Below are positions 9,259 to 18,554 of a stretch of DNA of 64,000 nt, in pieces; the stretch's first letter is position 1, and each line of letters starts with the position of its first letter. The notes under the pieces were generated by a model. That model did not search any database. It saw only the letters and a program-made list of their open reading frames with translations, and had not been told where the DNA came from. Both the position numbers and the translations under genes were made by a program. This DNA is from an uncultured Opitutia bacterium (GTDB lineage Bacteria > Verrucomicrobiota > Verrucomicrobiia > Opitutales > Opitutaceae): assembly GCA_903902745.1 (NCBI GenBank), contig CAIUWA010000017.1:1-64000 (forward strand). Reading direction: 5' to 3'.

Positions 9259-9645
9259 GTGACCGCCTCCACCGAAAAAGACTGTCGGCTGGATAAATGG
9301 CTTTGGTGCGTGCGCGTGTTCAAGACGCGCGCCGAAGCGACCGAGGCCTGCCGCGCCGGCAAGGTGCTGATCGGCCCGCTCGAGGCCAAGCCCGGCCGCG
9401 ATGTCCATGCCGGCGAGACGATCAGCGTCAAGGTCGGTGTCACCCAGCGTACGCTCAAGGTCCTCGGCCTGCCTCGCTCGCGCGTCGGGGCCAAGCTCCT
9501 GCCCGAATTCATGGCGGATCTCACCCCCGCGGCGGAATATGAGCGCGCACGGCAGGCCGGCATCGAGCACGCCCTCGCCCACGAACGCGGCCGCCCGACG
9601 AAAAAGGACCGCCGCGATATGTCGCGGCTTTTCGGCTTCGAGTAA
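9259..9645 (+). CDS. S4-domain RNA-binding protein, Hsp15-like
   Basis: 128 residues from GTG 9259. An S4 fold opens the protein (CRLDKWLWCVRVFKTRAEATEACRAGKVLI), and a basic tail follows. This fits Hsp15/HslR, which binds 50S subunits carrying stranded nascent chains. The frame extends upstream to 9202, but that stretch is the arm of repeat A1, so the later GTG is chosen. The call to Hsp15 within the S4 superfamily is likely but not certain. Confidence 0.85.
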   Translation: MTASTEKDCRLDKWLWCVRVFKTRAEATEACRAGKVLIGPLEAKPGRDVHAGETISVKVGVTQRTLKVLGLPRSRVGAKLLPEFMADLTPAAEYERARQAGIEHALAHERGRPTKKDRRDMSRLFGFE

Positions 9646-9661
9646 GCGATTTAGCATCTGA

Positions 9662-9793
9662 TCGGAATTTTGGCCGCAAAAAGGCGCAAAAGATCGGGGG
9701 CTGCGGAAACATTCACATTGCGCCTATAGGCGCGCGGAAGCCTCGAGACTTAACCTTGGAATTTTTGCGCCTTTTCGTGGCCATAAATTCCGA
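9662..9793. repeat. M-family long inverted repeat
   Basis: TCGGAATTTTGGCCGC and AAAAAGGCGCAAAAG at one end are matched in inverse by CTTTTCGTGGCCATAAATTCCGA at the other. It lies between two convergent genes and could terminate both. Confidence 0.75.
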
Positions 9794-9808
9794 AGTCTGA
9801 ACATTTCC

Positions 9809-11503
9809 TTACCGTGACAGCTTGCGGTACTTGATCCGGTGCGGCTGGTCCGCCTCCTTGCCCTTGCGGCGGCGGAAGTCCTCCAGATACCCCGAGTAGT
9901 TGCCATTGAACCAGTGGACATAGCTGTCGCCCTCGAACGCCAGGATGTGCGTCGCCACGCGGTCAAGAAACCAGCGGTCGTGTGACACCACGACGGCGCA
10001 GCCGGCGAAATTCTCCAGTCCCTCCTCCAGCGCGCGGATCGAGTTCACATCGAGGTCGTTGGTCGGCTCGTCGAGCAGGATCAGGTTCGCGCCGCTCTTT
10101 AGCAGTCGCGCGAGGTGCACGCGGTTGCGTTCGCCGCCGGACAGCACACCGACTTTCTTCTGCTGGTCGGCCCCGGTGAAGCCGAACTGCGCGCAATAGG
10201 CCCGCGAGTTTAATTCGCGGCCCGGCATCCGGATGATCTCCTCGCCGCCGCTGATCGCCTGCCAGATCGTCTCGTGGTCCGGCAGCGAGTCGCGCGACTG
10301 GTCGACGTGCGCGATCTTCACGGTGTCGCCCACGCGCAGCGTGCCGGAGTCGGGCTTCTCCGCCGCAGTGATGAGCCGGAACATCGTGGTCTTGCCCGCG
10401 CCATTGGGGCCGATCACGCCGACGATGCCGCCGGGCGGCAGCGAGAAATTCACGTTCTCAAACAGCACGTTTTCGCCGTAGCTCTTCGTGAGATTCTGCG
10501 CCTCGACCACCAGCGTCCCCAATCGCGGGCCCGGTGGGATAAGCAGTTCGAACTCCTTTTCCTTCTCCGCCACGTTTTCCTTCAGCATGTTCTCATAGGC
10601 GCTGATGCGTGCCTGCGACTTGGCAACGCGGGCCTTCGCGGATTTCCGGATCCACTCGAGCTCGCGCGCCATCGCCTTCTGCCTGCGGTCCTCCGTGCGC
10701 TGCTCGATAGCCGCGCGCGCCTGCTTCTGCTCCAGCCATTGGGAATAATTCCCCTTCCACGGGATCCCGTGGCCGTGCGACAGCTCGAGGATCCACTGGG
10801 CCACATTATCGAGGAAATAGCGGTCGTGTGTCACGGCGATGACCGTCCCCTCGTAGCGCGCAAGATGCTGCTCGAGCCACTGCACGCTTTCGGCGTCCAA
10901 GTGGTTGGTCGGCTCGTCGAGCAGCAGGATCGCGGGCTTCTGCAACAGGAGCCGCGCCAACGCCACGCGGCGCCGTTCGCCGCCGGAGAGTTTGTCCACG
11001 GGCTGGTCGCCAGGCGGACACCGGAGCGCATCCATCGCCATCTCGACCTGCGGCGCCACGTCCCACGCGCCGAGTGCGTCGATCTTCTCCTGCAATTCGC
11101 CCTGCTTCGTCATGATCGCGTCCTTGGCGGCATCGTCGGCGGCGGCACTGAGCTCATCCCAGGTGGCATCGTAGGCCGTCGTGAGGTCGGTGAGGTGCTT
11201 CACCCCTTCCTCGACGCAGGCCCGAACCGTTGCGCCGGGCGTAAGATGCGGCTCCTGCTCGAGCAGCCCGATGGCATAGCCCGGCTCGAAGTGGACGCGC
11301 CCGTCGATGTCGGTGTCGCGCCCCGCGAGGATGCGCAGCAGCGATGACTTGCCCGAGCCGTTGAGTCCGAGGACGCCAATCTTCGCGCCGAAATAAAACG
11401 ACAGCGAGATGTCACGGAGGATTTCCTTGCGCTCGATTTTCTTCGAGACGCCCAGCATCGAGAAAATGATCTTGGGCTCGTCGGGCTTGGCCATGCGCGC
11501 CAC
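9809..11503 (-). CDS. ettA: Energy-dependent translational throttle EttA (ABC-F)
   Basis: 564 residues with two ABC ATPase domains. The first has Walker A GLNGSGKS (46-53) and LSGGERRR; the second has GPNGAGKT and LSGGERNR. Between them lies the basic ABC-F linker rich in Arg and Ala. No membrane segments are present. EttA binds the ribosomal E site and gates entry into elongation according to ATP/ADP. Length and the DEPTNHLD/DEPTNDLD pair match the family. The start may be Met1 or Met4. Confidence 0.95.
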   Translation of the reverse strand: MARMAKPDEPKIIFSMLGVSKKIERKEILRDISLSFYFGAKIGVLGLNGSGKSSLLRILAGRDTDIDGRVHFEPGYAIGLLEQEPHLTPGATVRACVEEGVKHLTDLTTAYDATWDELSAAADDAAKDAIMTKQGELQEKIDALGAWDVAPQVEMAMDALRCPPGDQPVDKLSGGERRRVALARLLLQKPAILLLDEPTNHLDAESVQWLEQHLARYEGTVIAVTHDRYFLDNVAQWILELSHGHGIPWKGNYSQWLEQKQARAAIEQRTEDRRQKAMARELEWIRKSAKARVAKSQARISAYENMLKENVAEKEKEFELLIPPGPRLGTLVVEAQNLTKSYGENVLFENVNFSLPPGGIVGVIGPNGAGKTTMFRLITAAEKPDSGTLRVGDTVKIAHVDQSRDSLPDHETIWQAISGGEEIIRMPGRELNSRAYCAQFGFTGADQQKKVGVLSGGERNRVHLARLLKSGANLILLDEPTNDLDVNSIRALEEGLENFAGCAVVVSHDRWFLDRVATHILAFEGDSYVHWFNGNYSGYLEDFRRRKGKEADQPHRIKYRKLSR

Positions 11504-11559
11504 TCAACCGGACACCCACCATGTCGCAAGCCCATCGTGTCTCCAATCCTCCCGATTAA

Positions 11560-11670
11560 TTTCGCGCAGAGGCGCCAGGACGCAGAGCGAGCCAAGGATA
11601 TTTGCCTCTCCGTCGCCGTATCCTGATCCCAACGGTGCTTTGCTCTGCGCCTCCGCGCCTCTGCGCGACA
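11560..11670. repeat. A-family palindromic repeat (copy A2)
   Basis: TTTCGCGCAGAGGCGC is matched by GCGCCTCTGCGCGA. It occupies most of the 305-base divergent gap between ettA and araF; nothing else was recognised there. Confidence 0.9.
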
Positions 11671-11808
11671 CATGGCTCCTTCCGATTCAATCCCCGCCTT
11701 GCCTCCAGCTCCGACTCCGCGCAACTTTTCCCTCTCGTTTGATGTCCCCCTGCGCGTCCGCCATAGCTCCAGCGACGGCGGATCCCCCTGTCTCCTGTCA
11801 CCTCCCCC

Positions 11809-12807
11809 ATGAAATCCCACCCCTTCCGTCTCGGCTGCCTCATCACCCTCGGCCTCCTGACACTCGCCTCGCTGGCTTCGGCCGCGGCCACCGCGCCGGT
11901 CAAGATCGGCTTCCTCGTCAAGCAGCCCGAGGAGCCCTGGTTCCAGCTCGAATGGAAATTCGCCGACCAGGCCGCCAAGGAACTTGGGTTCACCGTGATC
12001 AAGATCGGCGCGACCGATGGCGAGAAGGTGCTCAGCGCCATCGACAATCTCGCCGCCAACGGCGCGCAGGGTTTTGTCATCTGCACACCTGACACCCGAC
12101 TCGGAGCCGGCATCGCCGCCAAGGCGAAGTCCGCCGGCCTGAAGCTCATCAGCGTGGACGACCAGTTCCTCGGCGCCAATGGCCAGCCCATGGCCGCCAT
12201 ACACCATCTCGGCATTTCGGCCGGCAAGATCGGCGCGGATGTTGGCACAACGCTCTTCGCCGAGATGAAGAAGCGCAACTGGACTGCGGCCGACACCGCC
12301 GTGTGTGCGGTGACGTTCGAGGAACTCGCCACGGCCAAGGAACGCACGGATGGCGCAATCGGCGCGCTGACCGCCGCCGGCTTTGCCAAGGACCACATTT
12401 TCAAGGCTCCGCAGCGCACCAGCGACATCCCGGGCGCGTTCGACGCCGTCAACATCCTGCTCACCCAGAAGCCAACGGTGAAGCACTGGCTCGTCTGCGG
12501 CATGAACGACAGCGCCGTGCTCGGCGCCGTGCGCGCCCTTGAAAGCCGGGGCTTCGCCGCCGACAGCTCCGTCGGCGTCGGCATCAACGGCACGGATTGC
12601 ATCGTGGAACTCGAGAAGGCCAAGCCGACCTCGTTCTACGGCTCGATGCTGCTTTCACCCAAGCGCCACGGGAGCGAAACCGTCACGATGATGTACCATT
12701 GGATCAAGGACGGCCAGGAACCCGCCCTCGACAGCCGCACCACGGGCATCCTGATCACACGCGAAAATTTTCGCCAGGTGCTCAAGGAGCAGGGCATCCG
12801 GGAATAA
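11809..12807 (+). CDS. araF: L-arabinose-binding periplasmic protein AraF
   Basis: 332 residues: signal peptide (about 1-25), then a type I periplasmic sugar-binding fold. Near the start it reads IGFLVKQPEEPWFQ and WKFADQAAKELGF, then DGEKVLSAIDNLAANGAQGFVICTPD, very close to arabinose-binding AraF. It feeds the AraGH importer encoded directly after it. A strong hairpin (12810-12874) separates it from araG and may keep binding-protein transcript above transporter transcript. Confidence 0.93.
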   Translation: MKSHPFRLGCLITLGLLTLASLASAAATAPVKIGFLVKQPEEPWFQLEWKFADQAAKELGFTVIKIGATDGEKVLSAIDNLAANGAQGFVICTPDTRLGAGIAAKAKSAGLKLISVDDQFLGANGQPMAAIHHLGISAGKIGADVGTTLFAEMKKRNWTAADTAVCAVTFEELATAKERTDGAIGALTAAGFAKDHIFKAPQRTSDIPGAFDAVNILLTQKPTVKHWLVCGMNDSAVLGAVRALESRGFAADSSVGVGINGTDCIVELEKAKPTSFYGSMLLSPKRHGSETVTMMYHWIKDGQEPALDSRTTGILITRENFRQVLKEQGIRE

Positions 12808-12809
12808 TG

Positions 12810-12874
12810 GGTAGGGACGCGCGGCCCTGCGCGTCCGCGGACGGGCCCGGACGGGCAGGCTGCCCGTCCCTACC
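12810..12874. repeat. G-family palindrome between araF and araG
   Basis: GTAGGGACGCGC and CCGTCCCTACC form outer arms, with internal GCGCGGCC/TGCGCG and CGGGCAGGCTGCCCG palindromes. The same unit occurs at 62361-62411. Confidence 0.85.
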
Positions 12875-12886
12875 TCACAAACCACC

Positions 12887-14392
12887 ATGACCGCCACCGC
12901 CCTCGCCTTCAGCCGCGTGTCGATGGAGTTTCCCGGCGTGAAGGCGCTGGATGACGTCTCCTTTGGCGTGGCGGCCGGCTCGGTCCACGCACTCGTCGGG
13001 GAAAACGGCGCCGGCAAATCCACGCTGCTCAAGATTCTCAGCGGCGCCTACACGCCCTCCGGCGGTTCGCTGATGATCGACGGCCAGCCCCGCGTCTTCA
13101 CCTCCACGGCTGACGCCCTCGCCGCCGGCGTGGCGGTGATTTATCAGGAGCTCCATCTCGTCCCGGAGATGAGCGTGGCGGAGAACCTTTTCCTCGGTCA
13201 CCTGCCGCAGCGCCTCGGCCTCGTGAACCGGAAGCAACTTGCCGACGCGGCGCGGAAACAGCTCGACCTGATCGGCGAGCAGATCGAACCCTCGACGAAG
13301 GTCGGCCGCCTCCCGCTGGCCCAGCGGCAGATGGTCGAGATCGCCAAGGCACTCACCCGCGGCGCGCGCATCATCGCCTTCGATGAACCGACCAGCAGCC
13401 TGTCCGACCGCGAGGTCCGCCGCCTCTTCACCATCATCCGCGAACTCAAGGCTCGCGGTTGCGCCATCCTCTACGTCTCGCACCGCATGGAGGAGATCTT
13501 CGAGCTGTGCGACGCCATCACCATCCTGCGCGACGGCCGGCACGTCGAGACGGGCGCTCTCGGCGCGTTCTCGCGCGACAAGGTTGTCCAGCGCATGGTC
13601 GGCCGCGAGCTGGCCAACATCTACAACTACGCGCCGCGCCCCCACGCCGGCGCCGGCCTGGTCGTCGAGGGCGTGTGCGGGCCGGGGCTCGCCGAGCCCT
13701 GTTCATTTGCGGCAGAAGCTGGCGAGATCTTCGGTTTCTTCGGGCTGATCGGCGCCGGCCGCAGCGAACTACTGCGGCTCCTCTACGGCGCGGTCAAAAA
13801 GACCGCCGGCCGCGTGACCTTCGCCGGCCGCGAGCTGGCGATCGCCTCGCCCCGCGACGCGATCGGCGCCGGCGTCGTGCTCTGCCCTGAAGATCGGAAA
13901 AAGGAGGGTGTCATCCCCATCCGCTCCGTGCTCGAGAACACCAACCTCAGCGCTCGTCGCCGCCATGCGCGCGGCGGCATCCTGATCGATGAGAATTGGG
14001 AGCACGCCAACGCGACTCGTCGCGTCGAGCAGTTGCGCGTGAAAACCCCCTCGCTGCGCCAGCTCATCCGCAACCTCTCCGGCGGCAACCAGCAGAAGGT
14101 CATCCTCGGCCGCTGGCTCTCCGAGACGGTGAAGGTCATCCTCCTCGACGAACCCACGCGCGGCATCGACGTCGGCGCCAAGAGCGAGATCTACGCGATC
14201 ATGCAGGATCTCGCGCGCCAGGGCGTGTGCGTGATCATCGTCTCCAGCGAGCTGCCCGAGGTGCTCGGTGTGTCCGACCGCATCGCCGTGATGCGCCAGG
14301 GCCGCATCGCCGCCATCCTCGACCGCGCCGACGCCAGCGAGGAAAAATTGCTGAAGCTCGCCCTCCCCGTCGAAACCGCCCGCGCGAGCTAA
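12887..14392 (+). CDS. araG: Arabinose ABC transporter ATPase AraG
   Basis: 501 residues with two ABC domains of the sugar-importer (CUT2) type. Walker A is GENGAGKST at 38-46; the first signature is LPLAQRQMVEIAKAL. The second domain carries LSGGNQQKVILGRWL and DEPTRGIDVGAKSEIY, as in AraG, RbsA and MglA. It supplies ATP hydrolysis for arabinose import. It is placed between araF and araH in one operon. Confidence 0.94.
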   Translation: MTATALAFSRVSMEFPGVKALDDVSFGVAAGSVHALVGENGAGKSTLLKILSGAYTPSGGSLMIDGQPRVFTSTADALAAGVAVIYQELHLVPEMSVAENLFLGHLPQRLGLVNRKQLADAARKQLDLIGEQIEPSTKVGRLPLAQRQMVEIAKALTRGARIIAFDEPTSSLSDREVRRLFTIIRELKARGCAILYVSHRMEEIFELCDAITILRDGRHVETGALGAFSRDKVVQRMVGRELANIYNYAPRPHAGAGLVVEGVCGPGLAEPCSFAAEAGEIFGFFGLIGAGRSELLRLLYGAVKKTAGRVTFAGRELAIASPRDAIGAGVVLCPEDRKKEGVIPIRSVLENTNLSARRRHARGGILIDENWEHANATRRVEQLRVKTPSLRQLIRNLSGGNQQKVILGRWLSETVKVILLDEPTRGIDVGAKSEIYAIMQDLARQGVCVIIVSSELPEVLGVSDRIAVMRQGRIAAILDRADASEEKLLKLALPVETARAS

Positions 14393-14462
14393 AGTCCGAC
14401 CTTCAACTTTCAGTTTTTCAGCTTTTCAGTTTTCAGCTTTTACCCGTCTCCTCCCCGCTCCC

Positions 14463-15419
14463 ATGCCCACCGCCTCCCGCAAAACCCTCAGCGCTTTCCT
14501 CGACAAGGCCGGCATGCTCGTCGTGCTCGCGATCCTTTTCCTCGGCTGCGCGCTCGGCGTGGATAATTTCTTCTCCTGGGCGAACATGAAGGGCCTCACC
14601 CTGGCCGTTTCCATGACCGGGATGGTCTCGTGCACGATGCTGTTCTGTCTCGCCGCCGGCGATTTCGACCTCTCGATCGGCTCGGTCGTGGCCTGCTCGG
14701 GCATGCTGGCAGCCGTGGTCATGAACCACACGGGCAGCGTGGCCCTCGGCGTGCTGGCCGGGCTCGGGCTCGGCGCGCTCGTCGGGCTGTTCAACGGTTT
14801 CATCGTGGCCCGGCTGAAAATCAACGCCCTGATCACGACGCTCGCCACGATGCAGATCGTTCGCGGGCTGGGTTACGAAACGAATCACGGGAATTCGATC
14901 GGCATCACGCAGGAGGGATTTTTCTGGCTCGGTTCGTCGTCTTTTTTCGGGATACCCACGCCGGTCTGGATCACCGCCCTCTGCTTTGCGGCGTTTGGGT
15001 TTCTTCTTAACCGCACGGTCTTTGGTCGCGATGCCCTGGCCGTGGGCGGAAATCCGGAGGCCGCCCATCTCGCGGGCATCTCGGTGGAGAGGATCAAGAT
15101 CACGATCTTCACCCTGCAGGGGATCATGGCGGCGTTTGCCGGCATCGTCCTCGCCTCCCGGGTCACCAGCGGACAGCCCAAGACCTCGGAAGGGTTCGAA
15201 CTCGAGGTCATCTCGGCCTGCGTGCTGGGCGGCGTGTCGCTGACCGGCGGCGTCGGCAGCATGGCCTTCGTCATCGCGGGCGTGTTCATCATGGGCATCG
15301 TCCAAAATGCGATGAGCCTGCTGAACCTCGACTCCTTTCACCAATACATCGTGCGCGGCAGCATCCTGCTCGCTGCCGTCCTCTTCGACCGCTGGAAGCG
15401 CAGACGCGGCGCTGCGTGA
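14463..15419 (+). CDS. araH: Arabinose ABC transporter permease AraH
   Basis: 318 residues, hydrophobic, of the BPD_transp_2 family. It shows LAAGDFDLSIGSVVACSG, then LVGLFNGFIVARLKINALITTLATM, RDALAVGGNPEAAHLAGI and ACVLGGVSLTGGVGS. These are the standard CUT2 permease motifs. It completes araFGH. The 70 bases before it hold a run of TTTTCAGC-like units rather than a ribosome binding site. Confidence 0.94.
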   Translation: MPTASRKTLSAFLDKAGMLVVLAILFLGCALGVDNFFSWANMKGLTLAVSMTGMVSCTMLFCLAAGDFDLSIGSVVACSGMLAAVVMNHTGSVALGVLAGLGLGALVGLFNGFIVARLKINALITTLATMQIVRGLGYETNHGNSIGITQEGFFWLGSSSFFGIPTPVWITALCFAAFGFLLNRTVFGRDALAVGGNPEAAHLAGISVERIKITIFTLQGIMAAFAGIVLASRVTSGQPKTSEGFELEVISACVLGGVSLTGGVGSMAFVIAGVFIMGIVQNAMSLLNLDSFHQYIVRGSILLAAVLFDRWKRRRGAA

Positions 15420-15447
15420 GGCTGGAACGGAATGCCCTGATCCGTCC

Positions 15448-16371
15448 ATGAAGCTTCCGATTGTCAGAATCATTTCCTTTTTCTCTTTGCTGTTCGTGCC
15501 ATTGGCCGGTGCCGATAATTCGGCAGCACCACCCGCCTCGGCCGCGACACCAAAGGAGGATATCGGATCCGCGCGAGGTCTGTTGGGTTTGCTCCTCCGT
15601 CCCTTTGACCCCAATCTCAACATGGAGATGACGGTCATCACGGAAATGACCGACGAGGGGCGCAAACTTCCCGCCGTCTCTCCCGATCATCCCGCCTATT
15701 ATCAGGCGGAATCCAATGGTAATCGCGAGATGGGCGGAAAGTTCGCCCACGAGCAGACGATGACACCCGAGGAAGTCGCACCCTTGCTGGAACATGGCCT
15801 CGCCATCAACGGCTATCAGCCCGCCAAAATTCCCGACCACCCGCCCAGCCTGGTCGTCTTCTATTTTTGGGGAACGCACAACGCGATCGACCCAGACATT
15901 GCGAATATTTCTCCCAACCAGCTTCTCCGCAATGTACTGGACCGCGCCGCGCTCGTCGGAGGGAAGAAATTCTCCGATGAAGTGGCCGAGGTCATCCGGG
16001 AGAGCCAGGACGCGACGTTTCCGCCGCCGCCGGTGGAATTCTTCAAGATGCGCAAGGCGAACAACGAGGCCCTGTTGAACCAGGCGTTGGGCGATGTGTT
16101 TTATGTCGTCGCCTCCGCCTTCGACTACCAGTCCGTCGCCAAAGGCCATCCCGTGCTGCTCTGGCGGACACGCATGACCGTGATGTCCCAAGGCGTGCAG
16201 ATGAAGAAGGCGATTCCCGCCGCCGTCGCCGGTGCCGGCCAATATTTTGGGCGCGAGATGACCGACCCCGCCATCATCCACCAAAGCTCCACGCCGGAAG
16301 GCAAGGTGCAGATCGGCACGCCGACCGTCGTGGATCCATCGCCGACCTCACGTGAATCGGAAAAAAAGTGA
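15448..16371 (+). CDS. Secreted protein of unknown function
   Basis: 307 residues with a signal peptide (about 1-22, ending LAGADN) and an Ala/Pro linker. The rest is a soluble region with no recognised family; it has alpha/beta-looking segments such as PSLVVFYFWGTHNAIDPD. It has no cysteine-rich motif and no transmembrane segment after the signal. It starts 28 bases after araH and could be co-transcribed, but nothing ties it to arabinose. The last residues are charged and probably disordered. Confidence 0.7.
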   Translation: MKLPIVRIISFFSLLFVPLAGADNSAAPPASAATPKEDIGSARGLLGLLLRPFDPNLNMEMTVITEMTDEGRKLPAVSPDHPAYYQAESNGNREMGGKFAHEQTMTPEEVAPLLEHGLAINGYQPAKIPDHPPSLVVFYFWGTHNAIDPDIANISPNQLLRNVLDRAALVGGKKFSDEVAEVIRESQDATFPPPPVEFFKMRKANNEALLNQALGDVFYVVASAFDYQSVAKGHPVLLWRTRMTVMSQGVQMKKAIPAAVAGAGQYFGREMTDPAIIHQSSTPEGKVQIGTPTVVDPSPTSRESEKK

Positions 16372-16381
16372 GGCGGAGCCC

Positions 16382-16657
16382 TTAGCCTGACTGCGTGCTC
16401 AGCTCCAAGTCGTCGAGGTACGCCAGAGCGTCCTCCCGGTTCGCGCCGCACATCAGTTCCGTCGGCCGCAGGCTCACGCAGACCGCTGGGCGCTCCGGTT
16501 TCCCGAAAAGGGCGCAACGGTAGTCCGGCAGGAGCTGCACGCACGGGATCCCCGCCGGCTTGCCGCGGGGCATGCCGGGGATCAGCGAAGAGATCGAGGG
16601 CGCGATGCAGCACGCGCCACAGCCGGGACGGCATTCCATGCCGGGGAGATTAACCAC
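16382..16657 (-). CDS. YkgJ-family cysteine cluster protein
   Basis: 91 residues, from Met1 or from Met7 (16639). It begins MECRPGCGACC and has further cysteines in IPCVQL, DYRCALF, PAVCVSL and LMCGAN, the pattern of YkgJ/UPF0153 proteins thought to bind zinc or an iron-sulfur cluster. The function is not established. It lies convergent to the preceding secreted protein. Confidence 0.85.
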   Translation of the reverse strand: MVNLPGMECRPGCGACCIAPSISSLIPGMPRGKPAGIPCVQLLPDYRCALFGKPERPAVCVSLRPTELMCGANREDALAYLDDLELSTQSG

Positions 16658-16675
16658 GAAGGGTACGAAAGATAA

Positions 16676-16812
16676 GCTTTAGTTGCAGCGGCGGTCTACT
16701 TGTCCGCCATAGCCCTGGTCGCCTCTGGCGCCGCCAAAGGCGGGTAAACTTCGGCGACGGTGGATGACCGCCGGTTTGAAAGGTAATCGGCGCTCATAGA
16801 GCGCCGCTACAG
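16676..16812. repeat. Repeat-rich gap (J-type and GCGCTC palindrome)
   Basis: This gap of about 300 bases between a YkgJ gene and a thioesterase contains no gene. It holds a degenerate TTCGGCG...CGCCGAA-type unit and the palindrome CGGCGCTCATAGAGCGCCG. The unit TCGGCGCCGCCAAAGGCGGG also occurs in the composite repeat at 18985-19105. Confidence 0.6.
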
Positions 16813-16954
16813 TTCAGCCTCGTGACCTCAGCTGCTACGTTCAGGAGCAGTTCCAGCGGCATGAATCCGGTCGATAGCCGCCGATTTTTTACAACCTGCA
16901 GATTGTTGCACACTTGCTTTACGTGGGCGTTTTTTGTGTCCAGCGTGCCCGGTC

Positions 16955-17416
16955 ATGAAGCCGGTCAAGGTCCCCGCGTTTGAACTCTTTCTCCACGAGA
17001 TGATCCCCCTCGCGAAGGCGATGGGCGTCGGCGTGGAGGTGAGTGACGACCGTTCCCTGACCCTGATCGCGCCCAAGGAGCAGAACAAAAATTCGCTCAA
17101 CACCGCCTTCGGCGGCAGCCTCGTCTCACTCGCCACCCTCGCCGGCTATGGTGTCGTATGGGAGCTGATGAAAAACGAAAAGGGCGCCAACAAGCCCGAG
17201 TGGCACATCGTCGTGAAGGAAAGCCGCGCCGCCTACCGCCGCCCCGTGATCGGCGACCTGCGCGCCATCTGTGAACGGCCCGCCCAGGCGGCCATCGCGG
17301 AATTCAAGGAAGCCCTCTCCCGCTACGGCAAGGCCAAGCTCAAGCTGCGCGCCCGCGTCATCGAGGGCGGCCAGACCGCCGTCGATGTCACGGCGGCGTT
17401 CGTGGTGATCAAGTAA
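16955..17416 (+). CDS. YiiD_C-type hotdog thioesterase
   Basis: 153 residues from ATG 16955. A single hotdog-fold domain resembles the C-terminal thioesterase part of YiiD, with NTAFGGSLVSLATLAGYGVVW followed by WHIVVKESRAAYRRPV. No acetyltransferase half is present. The likely reaction is hydrolysis of an acyl-thioester; the substrate is unknown. The in-frame GTG start at 16934 lies in a less conserved leader and is not preferred. Confidence 0.8.
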   Translation: MKPVKVPAFELFLHEMIPLAKAMGVGVEVSDDRSLTLIAPKEQNKNSLNTAFGGSLVSLATLAGYGVVWELMKNEKGANKPEWHIVVKESRAAYRRPVIGDLRAICERPAQAAIAEFKEALSRYGKAKLKLRARVIEGGQTAVDVTAAFVVIK

Positions 17417-17439
17417 GCGCGGCCGCGGAGCGGCCGGGT

Positions 17440-17553
17440 GGTTATTGGTTAACCGTTCTCGGTAATCCGGGTATTCAAGCTTTGCGTGGCGCATCTGCAT
17501 GACGCGCTCCGTTCGCCGTGACCGAATAACCGATAACCGTTAACCGATAACCA
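17440..17553. repeat. F-family inverted repeat (GGTTATTGGTTAACCG type)
   Basis: GGTTATTGGTTAACCG at one end is matched by CGGTTAACCGATAACC-type sequence at the other. It lies between the convergent thioesterase and hydroxylase genes. Confidence 0.75.
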
Positions 17554-17560
17554 GGGCGCG

Positions 17561-18340
17561 TCAGCGCCCTCTCAGCTTCTGCGCCTGCGCGTAGAAATCC
17601 TTCTCCCATTTCGTCTGGTTGTCCTGCGCCTCACGGATGAAAGACGTGAAGACCGCCGCGCGCAGGATGAACCAGTTAAGCAGGTTGAACGGAAACCATA
17701 CCGGCCGCACGAAATCCACGAACAGCACCGCGCGCCAGCCGTCGGTGTCGTTCCACACCTCGTGGTCGTAGCTGTCGTCGAAGAGCAGGCACTTGCCCTC
17801 CTCCCAGGTGCAGATCTGGTCGTCGACGCGGATGCGCACCTGGTCGCGCGGCTCGGGCACCTGAAGGGCGAGGTGCAGGCGCAGCACGCCGTTGTAGGGA
17901 CCGCGATGGGCGGGGATGTGCTTGCGGGGCGCAAGGATCGAGAAAAAACCCGTCTTCATCCCGGGGATTTTCTTCAGCGCGGCAACGGTCGCGGGACAGC
18001 GGCGGGCGTTCTCCTCACTCCATGAGCCGTAGCCGCAGAAGATGAAGGTTTTCCAGTTGTTGTCGGTCTGGATGGTCTTCACCTCACTCGAGATGTCTTG
18101 GAAATTCGGCAGCTCGTCGCGGCGCTGCATCACCTGGTCCAGCTCGGCGCGGATCGCGCGCCAGTCGGCCTCGACCGCAGCCGACCAGGGAAAGTCCGCG
18201 CGGGTGTAGACCGGCTTGTCACCGACACGGGAAAATTTCGCGAGGCACCATTCGGCACCGTCGAGGAACTTGGCGATCACCTTGGCGGTGAATCCGGTGG
18301 GGGGCTTGAGGGGTTTGCCTTGGACTTTGCCGCGGGCCAT
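17561..18340 (-). CDS. Aspartyl/asparaginyl beta-hydroxylase-type dioxygenase
   Basis: 259 residues of the Asp_Arg_Hydrox family, Fe(II)/2-oxoglutarate dependent. Iron-binding histidines lie in HIPAHRGPYNGVLRLHLAL and DDSYDHEVWNDT, and the 2-oxoglutarate arginine is likely in WRAVLFVDFVRP. Relatives hydroxylate protein Asp/Asn or lipid A (LpxO). A hydrophobic stretch near the C-terminus (FNLLNWFILRAAVF) suggests membrane association, as in LpxO; the substrate is not decidable. Confidence 0.87.
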   Translation of the reverse strand: MARGKVQGKPLKPPTGFTAKVIAKFLDGAEWCLAKFSRVGDKPVYTRADFPWSAAVEADWRAIRAELDQVMQRRDELPNFQDISSEVKTIQTDNNWKTFIFCGYGSWSEENARRCPATVAALKKIPGMKTGFFSILAPRKHIPAHRGPYNGVLRLHLALQVPEPRDQVRIRVDDQICTWEEGKCLLFDDSYDHEVWNDTDGWRAVLFVDFVRPVWFPFNLLNWFILRAAVFTSFIREAQDNQTKWEKDFYAQAQKLRGR

Positions 18341-18475
18341 GGAGGTTTCGGCGAACCGCCGGGGTCCGCCCCAGGAATTAGGGTTGTGGTTGATCCGGCC
18401 GTTTCAGTCTGGGGTGCCGGCCGGACTTCAACTCTGAAATATCCAAACCGGAGTTAAGCAATCACGAATAAACCA

Positions 18476-18552
18476 AGGTGGAACGCGCTGACCTCAACGC
18501 GCTGCGGCGAAGCCGCTCCAATCCAGCCCGTTGGGGACAACACGCTCCACCT
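18476..18552. repeat. K-family 77-base element (copy K1)
   Basis: Bounded by AGGTGGAACGCG and CGCTCCACCT. Its reverse complement matches 54037-54113 at 72 of 77 positions by hand alignment. An internal GCGGCTTCGCCGC palindrome is visible. Confidence 0.9.
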
Positions 18553-18554
18553 GC

